This document shows, piece after piece, positions 47,379 through 60,453 of a stretch of DNA of 64,000 nucleotides (within the stretch, counting starts at the first letter, position 1; each line of letters starts with the position of its first letter). A program made the position numbers and the translations under genes. This DNA comes from Apostichopus japonicus (lineage: Eukaryota > Echinodermata > Holothuroidea > Aspidochirotida > Stichopodidae). The stretch spans positions 15,404,764-15,468,763 of the forward strand of contig NC_092583.1 of NCBI RefSeq assembly GCF_037975245.1, in the 5' to 3' direction. The notes under the pieces were generated by a model that searched no databases, was not told where the DNA came from, and saw only the letters and a program-made list of their open reading frames with translations.

Positions 47379-50300
47379 TCATTCAAACAGCAGCTGGTTA
47401 AATGGTGTGGAGTCTGTGTTCCGTAGAACGTGTTTCCTCTTGATGTTAGCATCAACCCTTGGTAAACTTTCTCTGTTCCTGACAGCACTCTGTAATTAAA
47501 AATGATAAAAATAATGAATAAGGAACTTATCAAAACTACAGTATGAAATGTTTCCAGAAAGGTAATGAGGGGGGTATTGAAGAACTTTGCATGCATAGAA
47601 TCCGGATGTGTGACTTGATTAATTCACTGTCATTGCCGACTTTGCAATCCACGGTCCCCCTCACAAGTTCCCCCTCACAAGTTTGCAAGGTCGTTAAGAG
47701 TGACTCCATAGTTTTCCCTTTCGGGAAACCAAACATACAGGAATATTATATCGGCCTGGGAAGGCAGTTGCTTTAAGATTCTGAGCAGTCACATGAGCAT
47801 GTGGGAGAAGCTGAATTGTGTAAGACTTGGGCATCATGTTGGGGGGATGGGGGGTGGCTCTCCAAATTTTAAATTTGGGCAATGTTGAAAGACCATTTCA
47901 GATGGGGAAAACTTTATCCTAGTTGAAGCTGACCACCTTACTTAAGCTGACCACTCACTTGCACCCATAACCATCCAGATGCTAGATTTCATTACTTAGA
48001 GTAAATGCCCCTGACTTTTATCTACACGACCATACCACTGTTTAGGTAGGCTCACATTCTACACTTTAAGAAACGAACAGATCAGCTGGATAAAACTAAA
48101 ACAACTAGAGCAAGAAAGAATGGTCTGATAAAGTCTTAGACAAACCTCTATTTTATTCACCAAGTCTACATCCCACTTGTGAATCACAAAGCTGGACACT
48201 CTGCCTCCCGCTTTACTCGAGACACGGCCGACCCGACCCACTCGGTGAATGTAGTCGGACATGAAAGTAGGAAAGTCAAAGTTGATGATGTGCTCGACCT
48301 AAGGCAGGAAAAGAACAAGGCAAAAACAAAAAATATATACAGAAAATATGATAAATACATTAATATAAACATCTTCAAGTTAGGAGGCAAAAAAAAAGAA
48401 ACAACTAATTTGCAAACAGATACCGAAGAATTCTGTAGCAGTGGAATGATCCGTTAACACAGTGAATATTAAGCTATTTGAAAGTTCTTCAGGCATCCTC
48501 AACTGAGAAAGACCTAATGTTTACTACAAACACCCGACGATATCCCTGACTATCTGATTGGCAGTGTTAACATGATCCTCTTGCCCTGGGAGTAGTTCTG
48601 CCTCTTGATACATAATCAGAATGTCATATGACCCCCTCTCCTTAAAGGGTAATTCCCTTTCATTCCCTTGTGGCAACAAGCTATGTCACTGTTGGAGAAA
48701 ATTAAATTTCAACCTTTCCTGTGACTACTACAGTGACTTACAAGTTACATAAATGTTATGTAACCCTTTCAAAGTACATCATCCTCTTCATGATGTGTAA
48801 CCCTTTAAAAGCTTAAGAACCCATTTAAAGGTTAGCCCTCCATCCCCCCTCCCCCTGAACCTCAGGGGCTACTAGGTATCCTTAAGAATGTAACATCAGT
48901 CTTAATTAACATTCAACTTACCCTGTGAGTGTCTATACCTCTAGATGCAATATCAGTAGAAACAAGAATGTCACATGAGCCAGACTGGAAAGCCTCCATT
49001 ACTCCTCTCCGATCCTGAAGACGATCACAACATTAAAATATTATCTCCATGACGAAAAAACAAAAACACCAAAATGTAGGGCTTCATGCTCTAGATAAGC
49101 CTTTAATACAGGGTTTCACATTTATGACTGATTGGACTAATTGCTTTTTGTTTCTGTCATGCCCAGGTGTCGAGAGCTAGGTTGGACCATCAAGGTAATA
49201 TGTCACAGGTTTGAAGTCTTCATTTATTTCTATTTTTAACTATATAATGAGAATGAGAATACTTTATCCCATATATTTCCTCAGCTCTTCAATTCACCCC
49301 AGTCTCCAGGACTGAAAACTTCACTCCCCCCTGCAACCCCCCCACCCATTCTTCCTACTCATAAGGACTGTTCACACTTTCAGATGTTCCTTCATACTTG
49401 ATATGGGCATATCTCACAATGATCCACACATTTTATGATATCCTTGGACGTGTTAACCCCTCGCCTCTAAAGCAATAAAAAACAAAAATCAAATTGATGC
49501 AATACCTTCGTCTTCATATCTCCATTCAACCGTAAGCAATCTATCCCATTTTCTTCTAGTACATAGGCAAGCCAGTTACAAGTTGACGTCTCGTTGCAAA
49601 ACACCATGACTGCAGTCTTGGTCCTAACGTCCTTCCCTAACAACTGCAATAAGGTAACTGAGTGGAAGAGAAATTTTCATGCAGAAAAGTCAAACAAGTT
49701 TGAATTGACCAAATCATAAAAATTTGATGTAATAGTTTACTTGAATGTACTTGAGTGCAGATGTGCTTGAGGAGAGGGTGGGGAGGGTGGAGGGGGAGCA
49801 TGGGGGCAAGGAGAACAGCAGGTCAGTCATACTTTGGAAATTAAGGTGTACAGATGTTACTTTTGATTGTTCTGTATTAAACTTCCTGAATACATAACAC
49901 TCTTTCAATCACTTTCTGTTGCATTATTAAGGGCTTCAGTTCAACACTTAACACTTGACAATGAATTAGTTTGCCAACCATGGTAACACAGCAATTCACA
50001 CCAGACCTCATTGGACCAGCAGTTATGTGAAGACAGCGCTAGGCAAATAGTTTGAAGACTGGTAGCCTGTCAAGCTTTTGGTTTCGAGATTTTGGTAGCC
50101 CAACGATAGTTTGTAGGACAGGCAGTTAAGAGGAGATGATATTAACAAAAACAGTAATAAATCAAATTTGTCTCACACCCAAGGACTAACTCATATACAT
50201 ACATCTGATTTTTTCCAGTTCTTCCCTTTAGTTTTCTTAATAATTTCATCATTAAAAACAAAAACTTTGTAGTTGTTGTATGTGGATCATAACTATATTT

Positions 50301-53300
50301 AGCATAACTTACTTATCACAATAATTTATTTGATTGACTCACACACCCAGGGTTAGTTTGCATTATATTGCACCTCACCCTCCCCCCTCTCCTTCTCCGT
50401 CCTTCCGTCCGTCCGTCCGTCCGTCCCATCCTTCCTTCCATCCATCCATCCATCCATCCATCCATCCATCCATCCATCCATCCATCCATCCATCCATCCA
50501 TCCATCCATCCATCCATCCATCCATCCATCCATCCATCCATCCATCCATCCATCCATCCATCCATCCATCCATCCATCCATCCATCCATCCATCCATCCA
50601 TCCATCCATCCATCCATCCATCCATCCATCCATCCATCCATCCATCCATCCATCCATCCATCCATCCATCCATCCATCCATCCATCCATCCATCCATCCA
50701 TCCATCCATCCATCCATCCATCCATCCATCCATCCATCCATCCATCCATCCATCCATCCATCCATCCATCCATCCATCCATCCATCCATCCATCCATCCA
50801 TCCATCCATCCATCCATCCATCCATCCATCCATCCATCCATCCATCCATCCATCCATCCATCCATCCATCCATCCATCCATCCATCCATCCATCCATCCA
50901 TCCATCCATCCATCCATCCATCCATCCATCCATCCATCCATCCATCCATCCATCCATCCATCCATCCATCCATCCATCCATCCATCCATCCATCCATCCA
51001 TCCATCCATCCATCCATCCATCCATCCATCCATCCATCCATCCATCCATCCATCCATCCATCCATCCATCCATCCATCCATCCATCCATCCATCCATCCA
51101 TCCATCCATCCATCCATCCATCCATCCATCCATCCATCCATCCATCCATCCATCCATCCATCCATCCATCCATCCATCCATCCATCCATCCATCCATCCA
51201 TCCATCCATCCATCCATCCATCCATCCATCCATCCATCCATCCCATCCTTCCATATCCATCCATCCCTATTCCTTCCTCATTGTAACTGTTCTCACCTGC
51301 TTTGTCCTTGCTATGGAGACGCATAAACCTCTGAGTGACATGAGGTTGCACCCGGTGAAGATGAGGTGTTGATATGACATCTAACGAATTCTCCTGAAGG
51401 TTAAAACAAGGTTTCTTCTTAGGGAGGGTCAAAGGTCATAGCACAACAAGAAATAACCAAAACTGCTGGATAGCAACAAACTTAATATTCAATCCAGTAA
51501 TCAAAGACACTTTGCAGAACGTAGGAGACTCTATATTAGTCTAAATCGTCTAAATCGTTTTCACGGAACGGAGGAGGGTATTAGATTAGCTTAAATCCCT
51601 CACAGAATTCAAGAAAGGATATATAGATTAGCTTCTTAAGTTAAATCTATGCTATCATCATGCAGGCAGTGTATAGATTAGCTAACTCCTGTCAGAATGT
51701 AAGAGGGTGTTCTAGGTTAGCTTAATTTCCTCTGTCGGAATGCAGAGTGGATAATATCTACTTTTTTTTGCAAAATGCAAAGAGGGGGTCTAATTTAGTT
51801 TGAAATTTTCTCTAAAAATACAAGACCAGTGTAGACAAATTTAAATTCTCAATTCAGACAATATACTTGAGAATTACAACCCTGGTAGAGATTAAATAAT
51901 CATTCAGGAATCCGATCTGATTGTAATTATCCTTGTAATTCTCACAGATAGGACATCTTCCAAGGCAGTGATGGCTTGTTTGGGCATGGTAGCACCGGAC
52001 AGGATGAGCTGTGAGCCAGGTCCACTCCCCAAAGGTGAAACGGGTGTTTGACTTATCTTTGTAAAACAAAAGGAGACAAGAACGTAATTTGGTACTTAAC
52101 TAACAATTTACTAATGAGACTTTAATCAAACAATCAGGTGTTCAAGAAAAGCTTACTTTAGCTGAAATGTAATCCAATTCCTACTTATTGTCACTGATGA
52201 GTGAATTAAAGACACATTTTTATTATTTCTTTTCCAAATCTGTGCATTGTTACTGGAATGATCTGAGGTTTGTAATGTAATGTAATCCACACAGCAGTTA
52301 ACAGCAGTCGAATGATAAAGTCCAAACTTATTATAAATTTTTGTGAGAATATAACAAAAGTCAGACAATCGGTCATTTTACCTCCATTTTCTTTAAGATG
52401 TGAAGAGTACTGGACTTGAAGCTATCGTCGAGGAGCGTATCGGTCTCATCTATTACCGTATGACGAACCGATCTGAGAGAGATCAAACCTGAAAGAACAG
52501 CAGCCATCTTGTCAACGAGTTAACTGTATTGTGACGTCCCAAGACTTGTGCCATTTAGGGTAAACCTTTAAGAGATATTTCATGATACCATATGATATGG
52601 ATCAACCTCTGTGCGTGAACAGGCCCCCAACACCATGCCGAGGGGAGGGGGGTGGCTGGGGAGGAGCTACAAACTCCCAATTGTTCACATTGAAACAATC
52701 CAGCCATAGCCAGCAACTTCAACACCACAGAACATTGGTCTGACTACTGCAACACCCTCAGCCCTCCCTCCCTCACCATCTCAAACCTCTGTTGCAATCT
52801 CTTGTGCGGGGGGGGGGGGGGGTGTTATTCAGCAGCTTTAAATTTGCTCAGTTGTCTAACTGTTTGAGTTGATTAAAGACCTTTTCAGACAACATAATCA
52901 GTTTGTCTGAGGGACAACTAGTTTCTGTTACAGTAATCGCCCAACATAATATTTACCGTATACAATAACCTTTTCTAGACAACCTACTGATGCTGGAATA
53001 AGTGACATCCTTGGAAAACCAATAAAATGACCAAAACTCAACCCTGATAGAGAATACGCTTCCTAAGCTATGGATGACAAAACCTGATAATTATCATTGT
53101 TTTAACAGTGTAAATAGACTATGATAAATGTACAGAGAAATTGGCCAACCACAGCACTGGATTGTATTTCAATTTTTCTAACAAAGATCTTGATCATTCC
53201 TAAACGACCCTAGATATCAAAACTTCTTAGGAATTATTCATTTGGATGTGCAAGTTCGCTTTAACTGCAATTAAGTGGTATTGAAATTACTATACAAGCA

Positions 53301-56300
53301 TTCATAAAAATGTTGACTTACCATTTTTAACAGCTTTGATAATTTTTCCAGATGTAGCTACCAGGAGGTCAATAGGTCTTTCTAAGTTTTCTTTGTCAAG
53401 ATCCTGTAGATAGCAAATAAACAAACCAAATAAGATACAATGATATATCAGTCTGCTTAAACATCAAACTATAGTCTATGAGGAATCAACTCCACCCTCC
53501 TCCAACCCCCCTCCCCCTCCCCCCTCCCCCACCTCCCTAACCTTCTATGATATATTTTCTTTCTTCATACCGATTCGATTGTACTTAAATAAACTTAATT
53601 TACTTATTATGGGGACTAAAAACAAACAATTCCATTTGCACCATGAAGGATAATCACAAATGGCTGCTTACCGAGTTCGAAACCCTATCTAGAAGTTCTG
53701 AGTTGATGCCATAATTCTTCGTCAAATGTTCTGCGACAATCTGAAAAAGGAGAATGGCAAACATTTTACTGTTACACAAATCTTTGATACCTTGAAGAGT
53801 TAAAAGCAGACTTTAAATCCTAACACAATCCCCAAATTCACAAACAAGACATATTGACAGTGACAAGAATCTTAGCGACTTTATATCTAAAAAGTATGCT
53901 AATATGCCACATCTCAGTTCTAGTTCTTCATGTATTGTATATAATAATGACATATATTAATTGTCAAAGTGGACATCTCATGACAGGATGGAGGCGGTCA
54001 TACTGAAAGTTCCCACGAGGGAATTATGATGGTAGAACAACACCGTGATACCAATTGGGCTCAAGTCTCTTTGTTACCATATATACCAATTCCTGTGATA
54101 TCTCCCAAATGGAATGAAGTTTTTTTTTGCTGTGTTTGGGAAACTGTACATGGCAATTATCTCAATCACATAGACCAATAATGGTTTTATTTGTGTCTCC
54201 TTCTAACTTACATGGACTTGTTGGGCCAGCTCTCTGGCAGGCAATAAGATAACTGCTCTGGGACTCGCTACATCTCCACCATCATACTTATCTCTCTGCT
54301 TCAATAGGGAATCGAGAATGGGTAATAAGTACGCCAGTGTCTTACCGCTGCCCGTCTCTGCAGCAAAGAGCGTATTCCTCCCTTTCATCAGGACAGGAAT
54401 CGCAATATCCTATTTCAAGGAGATGAGAAAAAAGCAACTAAAATTTCAAGATACTTTAAAATATCTTCCACTTCAAATAATGCTGTTGTTTTGTTGTTGT
54501 AGTTATTTGTTAATTATCGATTGGCTAGGGTGGGCTATTTTATCTGGTAGGGGGTAGGGGAGGGAGGGGAGGTGAATGAGGCTTTTTACGTAGAGGCTGT
54601 TATCCCCAGTATTTTCTATGCGCATAAAGTTTGGCATGGTCAATAGAACAAGTTACCGGTACTACTGTAGTTTGCCCAATTTAATCACCCCTATAAAACT
54701 TGTGAGAACACAATTTTCACAACAGTTTGCTTACCAAGCAAGGTACTCCAAAACTACGAAAAAAAATAGTGGTTAAATACTTGTGTTAGGTTTGCTTCAT
54801 AGTTTGTCCATTTTCACATATATCAAGAAATTTGTGTGTCTTTAGAAACTATAAACAGACAAACCTGTATGATGGTTGGGGTTACTATGTTGATGTCTTC
54901 CAGTTCAGTTAATAACCTGTCATCAAGATTATATTTACTAAATTGAAGGTTGGCCTTCTCTTCCAAGTCTGGGTCATATATGGAAGGGTTCTTGAAATAT
55001 AAACAAAACGAAAACATGTGAAAGTAAGTGTTAGTTCTTACTGTATATTCAAGTGCAAAAGCGTATCTTTTAGATTTTTAAGTGATTTAAACTGTAGGTG
55101 ATGCTAAGCAAACATTCCAACTGAATGATCAGCAAATTGGTCCCAAAAGAAATGACACAATTGTGGTAAAAAGAGCAACAGAACCCCTATACCAACCTAC
55201 AGAAGTTCCTTCCTGTTAAGAAACCACGACTTAATTTCAAACAAATGGACTTAAGAAATATTTAAATGAAACAAGGTGCCACACACCGATTCATGCATAT
55301 TTTAACTGACACATTGTCTGTCATTGGTGATATTCTCTATAAATTGCACCCAGTCGTACATTCTAGATAACTTTAAATGCAAACAAATGGAATATGAAGA
55401 CCTTAAAATAACCAGCAAAATAGCTATAAAGTGAAAGCAATAAAACCCTAACTCTAGTTGTAATTGACAAAAACAACCACACTTAAAAATCATCCACACT
55501 CTTGGACAATGCAGATATACCCATGTGAAAAACGTTTTCATTGACAACTCTCTGAAAAATCGGGGAAATCTACAACAGGAGTTTTAAACAAGATGCATTG
55601 TTTGATACGGTAAATTTAGAGCCCATGGTCTAGGCCTGTTGCATTTCTTGCTAACTGAAAGATGTAGAGTCCTGCCTACCCCTCGATGAGCCAGTAGTGT
55701 GAAGTGGTCTCCAACTGATTTCTTGTGCTTCCATCCTTGAGAGGCAAGTTTCACCGGGGCCTTTGTCTCATATATTTGATTCTGATAGTAGTTGAATTCC
55801 TTTCTTTTTGCCGATAAAATTTCCTTTCCTGGACGACTGTTAAATACACGTCCTTGCCACTGAAACTGACCTCTGTCTTTTCTCACTTTTCGTGTCAATG
55901 CCACTTTCTTCTCCAGTCGCTTGGGAACTTTGATGACAGGTATATCGACAACTGCAGTGCTCTAAGAATATATAAGAAACATATATACTTAATATTTGAA
56001 GCTACCCCCATAAAATTTCTGTGATGAAATATCCTCCTATAAATGTGCTTCTCATTATGACTGATAGTTCCTATATTAATTGAAAGAAAGAGGGAACAAG
56101 TCCTCATAGAATAAGGTTTTTTACAGGTTTTTACCCCTTCCCAGATTCTTTAAGTATTTATTGCAGGCTTCCTAACCGTAAAATTTATCCCCAGGGTAAG
56201 GTCTATAGTAGGCTACGTCAGACCCCTGTCCACGTTGCTACCAGGACGTGATCGTGGTATCAAAATAATCTGACACAACCTTTTTGCAGCCAACCATCTA

Positions 56301-56416
56301 ACAAAACTTACCTTTTCTCTGCTAGCTTGTGTCCACTTTTGTAACAAAGACTGACAAGCTGTACAACAGGGAGCCTGAAAATGTACTTGTCTAGTAATTG
56401 TGATCACAGAATGCAT
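47379..56416 (-). CDS. DDX28: DDX28, mitochondrial DEAD-box RNA helicase, 13 exons, complete
   Basis: Exons (minus, 5' to 3'): 56416-56312, 55961-55680, 54990-54865, 54409-54212, 53740-53672, 53403-53322, 52488-52382, 52056-51946, 51393-51297, 49657-49506, 49014-48922, 48298-48146, 47489-47379. All are GT-AG, phases join and the product is 561 residues (human DDX28 is 540). DDX28-specific block: [16 protein letters not shown]. Helicase motifs in order: Q motif (NIVTPTIIQ), [10 protein letters not shown], Ia PARELAQQ, Ib [12 protein letters not shown] (usually DEAD), [38 protein letters not shown]. The first 33 residues have no acidic residue, fitting a mitochondrial presequence. Human DDX28 acts in assembly of the mitochondrial large ribosomal subunit. 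The ATG at 56416 is the first in frame and the C-terminus (stop 47379-47381) follows [13 protein letters not shown] as in the family. Confidence 0.95.
50437..51240. repeat. (TCCA)201 perfect microsatellite in a DDX28 intron
   Basis: 804 bp of uninterrupted TCCA units on the plus strand (TGGA on the DDX28 sense strand). It is bordered on the left by a short (CCGT)n run (50403-50425) and CTTCC units, and on the right by a decayed TCCATATCCATCC edge. It lies in the intron between DDX28 exons 51393-51297 and 49657-49506. Open frames of repeating HPSI or MDGW type through it are artefacts of a 4-bp unit without stops. Confidence 0.98.
53500..53535. repeat. Pyrimidine-rich C/T tract
   Basis: CCCCCTCCCCC-type run in the DDX28 intron between exons 53740-53672 and 53403-53322; low complexity only. 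Confidence 0.7.
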
Positions 56417-57017
56417 CTTCAATCAGAGAAAGTCTCCTGTGGAAAAATGTACATTCACATAAAATTGTTTAATACTAGTAATAGGCTAATGCTTTCTAAG
56501 AGGAAGCAGCAGATAGCATATCATAACCACATTCCGTGAGTTCACATTGCATCTTTGCTTGTTTATGTCTCATAGTACAAAATTGCACGTGTTATTTCGA
56601 ATAGGATAAACATTTCGCTTAACCAGTTAGCACATGATAAAACAGACCCATGTCACTTTCGTGAAAATAGACCATTTACGTAACTTAGGCATAGTCAACA
56701 TATTGCTGTACGTAGAACGATAGATAGGATGAATATTTACTTGAGTCAAGCATGGAGCTGTAAACAGAAAGCTCCATGAGTCAAATGAGCCTCACATTCA
56801 GCCGTACATTCGTAATATAACGTAATTAATCCCGATTGAAGTTAGCATGAACGTTCAGCACCGCTGCTGATGAACGTGTCATCAGGGGTTGCAGCTTTGA
56901 ACTACCTCAGTGTAGATAATGACATGTAAATCAGTTGCGCCCACCAAAATAAGCTCCATCTAGCGCAGTGGTTCTCAAACTTTTTGGATCTACCGCCCCT
57001 TTTCCCTTTCCCCGTCA
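56417..57017. other. DDX28 upstream region
   Basis: About 600 bp 5' of the DDX28 start, expected to hold its 5'UTR and promoter. No TATA box or recognised strong element was seen, and no open frame. Confidence 0.5.
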
Positions 57018-57025
57018 GCCGGTGT

Positions 57026-57673
57026 CAAGGGCGGCGGAACCGGGGGGGCACAGGGGGCACGTGCCCCCCCACTTTTCCTCAGGGTTAAAAATGTGCCCTT
57101 TTTCTACATAAAAATTGAGGTGTCTCAAGTTAGCAAGAGGCCAGGGAACCAGAATGAACACTCGGGAAGGGCCGTTTCCGGCCATCTGAGGGGTTTGTAA
57201 AACCAAAATTTTTCTTGTACGCTCCGCGCCAACCGATGGTGGCGCTCCGCTCAGATAGTCGTGCACACAACTTTGCAAATCCTGGCTACGTCCCTGACTT
57301 TTAATGAATTTATGTGGGTCATACTCAAAGCTATTTCGAATGGAAACAATTTGTTAAGATATTAACAAGAAATAAACTCTGATTCGGAAGATTCCTACAT
57401 TAGCAACTAGCATGATTTCACCTCATTTGTCTCAATAGAAAACTTGTTCCTTGTTTCCCAATTTGCACGTTGGATATTGCAGTGCTAGTATGCATATTTT
57501 CCTTGAGGGGGGGGGGGGGGCGTTGATGGAGTGATGTGTATACGCAAATAAGATAATACAATAAGAGTTATAAAGGGTACTAAATATCAGGCTACATCAG
57601 TCCAATCGAATTTCTGCAAAGTGCCCTTTGATATCGGTGCCCCCCCAGATTAAAAGTACTTCCGCCGCCCTTG
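57026..57673. mobile_element. Non-autonomous hAT-like DNA transposon (648 bp)
   Basis: The termini are perfect 14-bp inverted repeats, CAAGGGCGGCGGAA at 57026 and TTCCGCCGCCCTTG ending at 57673. The 8-bp sequence GCCGGTGT flanks both sides (57018-57025 and 57674-57681). An 8-bp duplication and CA-starting TIRs are the signature of hAT elements. Inside are G-run/C-run subterminal segments but no transposase frame, so it needs a helper element. Confidence 0.88.
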
Positions 57674-58653
57674 GCCGGTGTTTGGAAAGTGGGGGAGGGA
57701 ACAAAACCAATATCTGCTGGTTGATCATTTTCCAACTGACCAGTATTCACGAAATTGACGTAGAAACAGGAAGGTACTTTTGCATTTGGGAGGGCTGGCG
57801 AAGTGTGAGTTTGTTTGTGTCGTGGGGGAGGGGTTATGCAATATGGTGCTACAAAACGTAATTTGAAGAAGGGTTGTTGGAATATGTTACAGAGGAACAT
57901 AACGGGGTTGTTGCCGGTTACGTTTGAACTAGGTGTTAAGAAAGGGTTACCATATTACGGGCTGAAGCATTAGCCTGATATAATGTAGAATTGAAGAAAG
58001 GTGCCAGCGAGTATAGACGAAAGAGGACAAGCAGCGCGCGAAGCGCACACATTTTTTTGTTTGTAGTTTCATAAGGAAAGAACCAAAATTTTAAGAGTAG
58101 GGTAGAAACAGAACTGGTTACAATTATTGAACCCATATTATATACTGACAGAATGTCTGAAGTATGTACTGGAATGAAGTTTTATATATGTATGGGGATT
58201 TTAAATGGAGATTCAGTCTGATAGAATAAATATTCTCTAATAAAAATTGAAGTGTCATTGTCAGTCGGATAATGTTGATGTCATGTCGGGAAGTCTCTGA
58301 GAATTGGTCAACAATTCGCAGACTGATTTCCACGAAAACGTAATAAAACATCATACTTTTCTAAGCTGACATCCCTAAATCGAGTCCATTTTGTTATTGT
58401 ATAAATTTAAAATGTCATGTTTAGTTTGATGCCCAGGGAAAACGTCGAGTGTTTTTTACGACTAGTTTAACATAACGCTAACATTCATTGTTGACACTTG
58501 GCAAACCTCTTCTTTGCTAAACAAATCTATAGAGTATATAAGAGTGTAGCCTACCAATGTAAAAAAACAAAACATAACGGAACATAGCGCTCACGGCACT
58601 CCGAGAGTGTCCTTAACTGTGTAGCGCAAGAGCCATTTTGTATGTGTTTTAAA

Positions 58654-58681
58654 CACTGACCTCTAAGGTTAGAGGTCAGTG
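58654..58681. repeat. Hairpin with 13-bp arms, 2-base centre
   Basis: CACTGACCTCTAA-GG-TTAGAGGTCAGTG is perfectly self-complementary, and pairing continues imperfectly outside. It places TGACCT and AGGTCA (nuclear-receptor half-site sequence) in everted orientation, 10 bases apart. Confidence 0.9.
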
Positions 58682-59435
58682 GTTTTAACCTGTATCTTCT
58701 AAAGTATTTAGTCAATCATATTGGACCATCCACATTTTGAAAGCTTAAACGGTTAGCTTTCTGTTGGTATATGCCTTAATCCATATATATTTCGGTAACC
58801 TTACGCCAATTTGAAATGAAAAAAAAAAGAGAAAAAAAGAGATAGGACATTTTCAATGAGAGTACACTTGAAAACCCTAGTTTTTCCGCACTGTGTGGGC
58901 TAATTGGCACCGTAACTTTTGTATGCGAAGTCCTAATCCCAGTTCAAACGGTGAATTAAACTATGAATAGGCCTATTCATAACGTTTTCTACCGATTCTG
59001 TACTAAATTGACCAATGAGAACCTTACGCCAAATTGCAAACTAAAAAAATCAGGGATATGGGAGGGATCTTCCCTTTGGTTTCCCTTTGTTTCGAATCGA
59101 CATGACGTCACAATATACTGTACTCAGCACACGTTGGTGAATGTGCAGTCAAGAAGTGTTGTTGTTGTCTTCATTATATTGTGATATCCTGAGTTATTGT
59201 TAGATTCAACTCAAAATACTTCTCAGTAACTTTCAAAAGACTTCATATATTAAATTAATTGTAATTTCGGTTGAAAATAATACCTCCAAAGTGACATTTT
59301 CTGTATCTTTTGGAACCTGTTTCTGACCACGCGAAGCAACGGTGAAACGTGTAGTTGGAACGTACCAAACCACAGTATGTAGGTTATGTAGTTGTTCTAA
59401 AGACTATAGTTCTGCACTGTTTTGTGTACCAGCGT

Positions 59436-59468
59436 GCTATATTGCGTGCTACTAGCACGCAATATAGC
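59436..59468. repeat. Perfect hairpin with 16-bp arms, 1-base centre
   Basis: GCTATATTGCGTGCTA-C-TAGCACGCAATATAGC. No open frame or repeat family is evident around it. Confidence 0.95.
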
Positions 59469-60224
59469 CTTACGGTGTTAGGCTTTTGCAAGCTGCGTAT
59501 AGGATACTAGTACTGATACTGCAGCCTATAGGCTAATTCAAGTACAAGTCATAGTGAGGGTTTGGCCTAGTACTACATTAGTAGTAACCCCCTAATGTAT
59601 AATGGAACAATCCCTGACGCTATCCGCCGTCGCGTGATTGCCCACAGTGCAGCGGGGAAAAGTAGGTCAGCAGATAAACCGCAAAGCCATGCTTGCTGCA
59701 CGGGCTATTCTTAGTTTTCGCTGTGAGCGTTTTGGTCTAAAACTTTCCGTTGGCAATGTGTAAATTGCAAAAAAAAATTAGGAGAACAAAGTAACTCTGA
59801 TCAAAGCACAAAACTCAATGCTCAATTAACCACTCCGAAATTACTTCAAATAAAAACTAACATTTCCTCTTCCGAGAAAGTAATTATAGTGGCTTTTGTT
59901 GTTGATCTGGTAAAATAAGTCACGGAAAGGGCCAAGTAAAATATAAAGAAATTATCAACTAGGCCTATGTCATTGTTTCCGCCCTCATTAACATAAATCT
60001 TCAACTAATTGTAGAAGAATCAAACAAAATCATCGATTGTCCTCAAATTCTGAGCTTTTAATATTAATAGTATCATTCCAAAGAAACCCCTCATCCTTTT
60101 AGTATCTTACTATTCACCAGCCCGGTGTGACAGTACAGAGTGTCTCCCTGTACAAAGTGTCCGGGGGACATTTTGTACCAGCACATTGCCCGTATTCAAA
60201 AACATGAAGAGACCAACAGAATAT

Positions 60225-60441
<217 letters not shown>

Positions 60442-60453
<12 letters not shown>

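Larger units (their letters stand above)
57682..60119. other. Intergenic region, no gene seen
   Basis: No conserved exon was found. It contains a GCGCGCGAAGCGC patch near 58030, a perfect 13-bp-arm hairpin at 58654-58681, a perfect 16-bp-arm hairpin at 59436-59468 and an A-rich purine run near 58820-58840. Confidence 0.7.

Noticed and set aside
50316-51432. Long open frames of repeating HPSI or MDGW residues on both strands
   Set aside because: A 4-bp TCCA unit has no stop in several frames, so long ORFs arise automatically. The array is intronic in DDX28.
57015-57278. 87-codon minus-strand frame
   Set aside because: Lies across the TIR end of the hAT-like element and reads its G/C-run terminus; not a gene.
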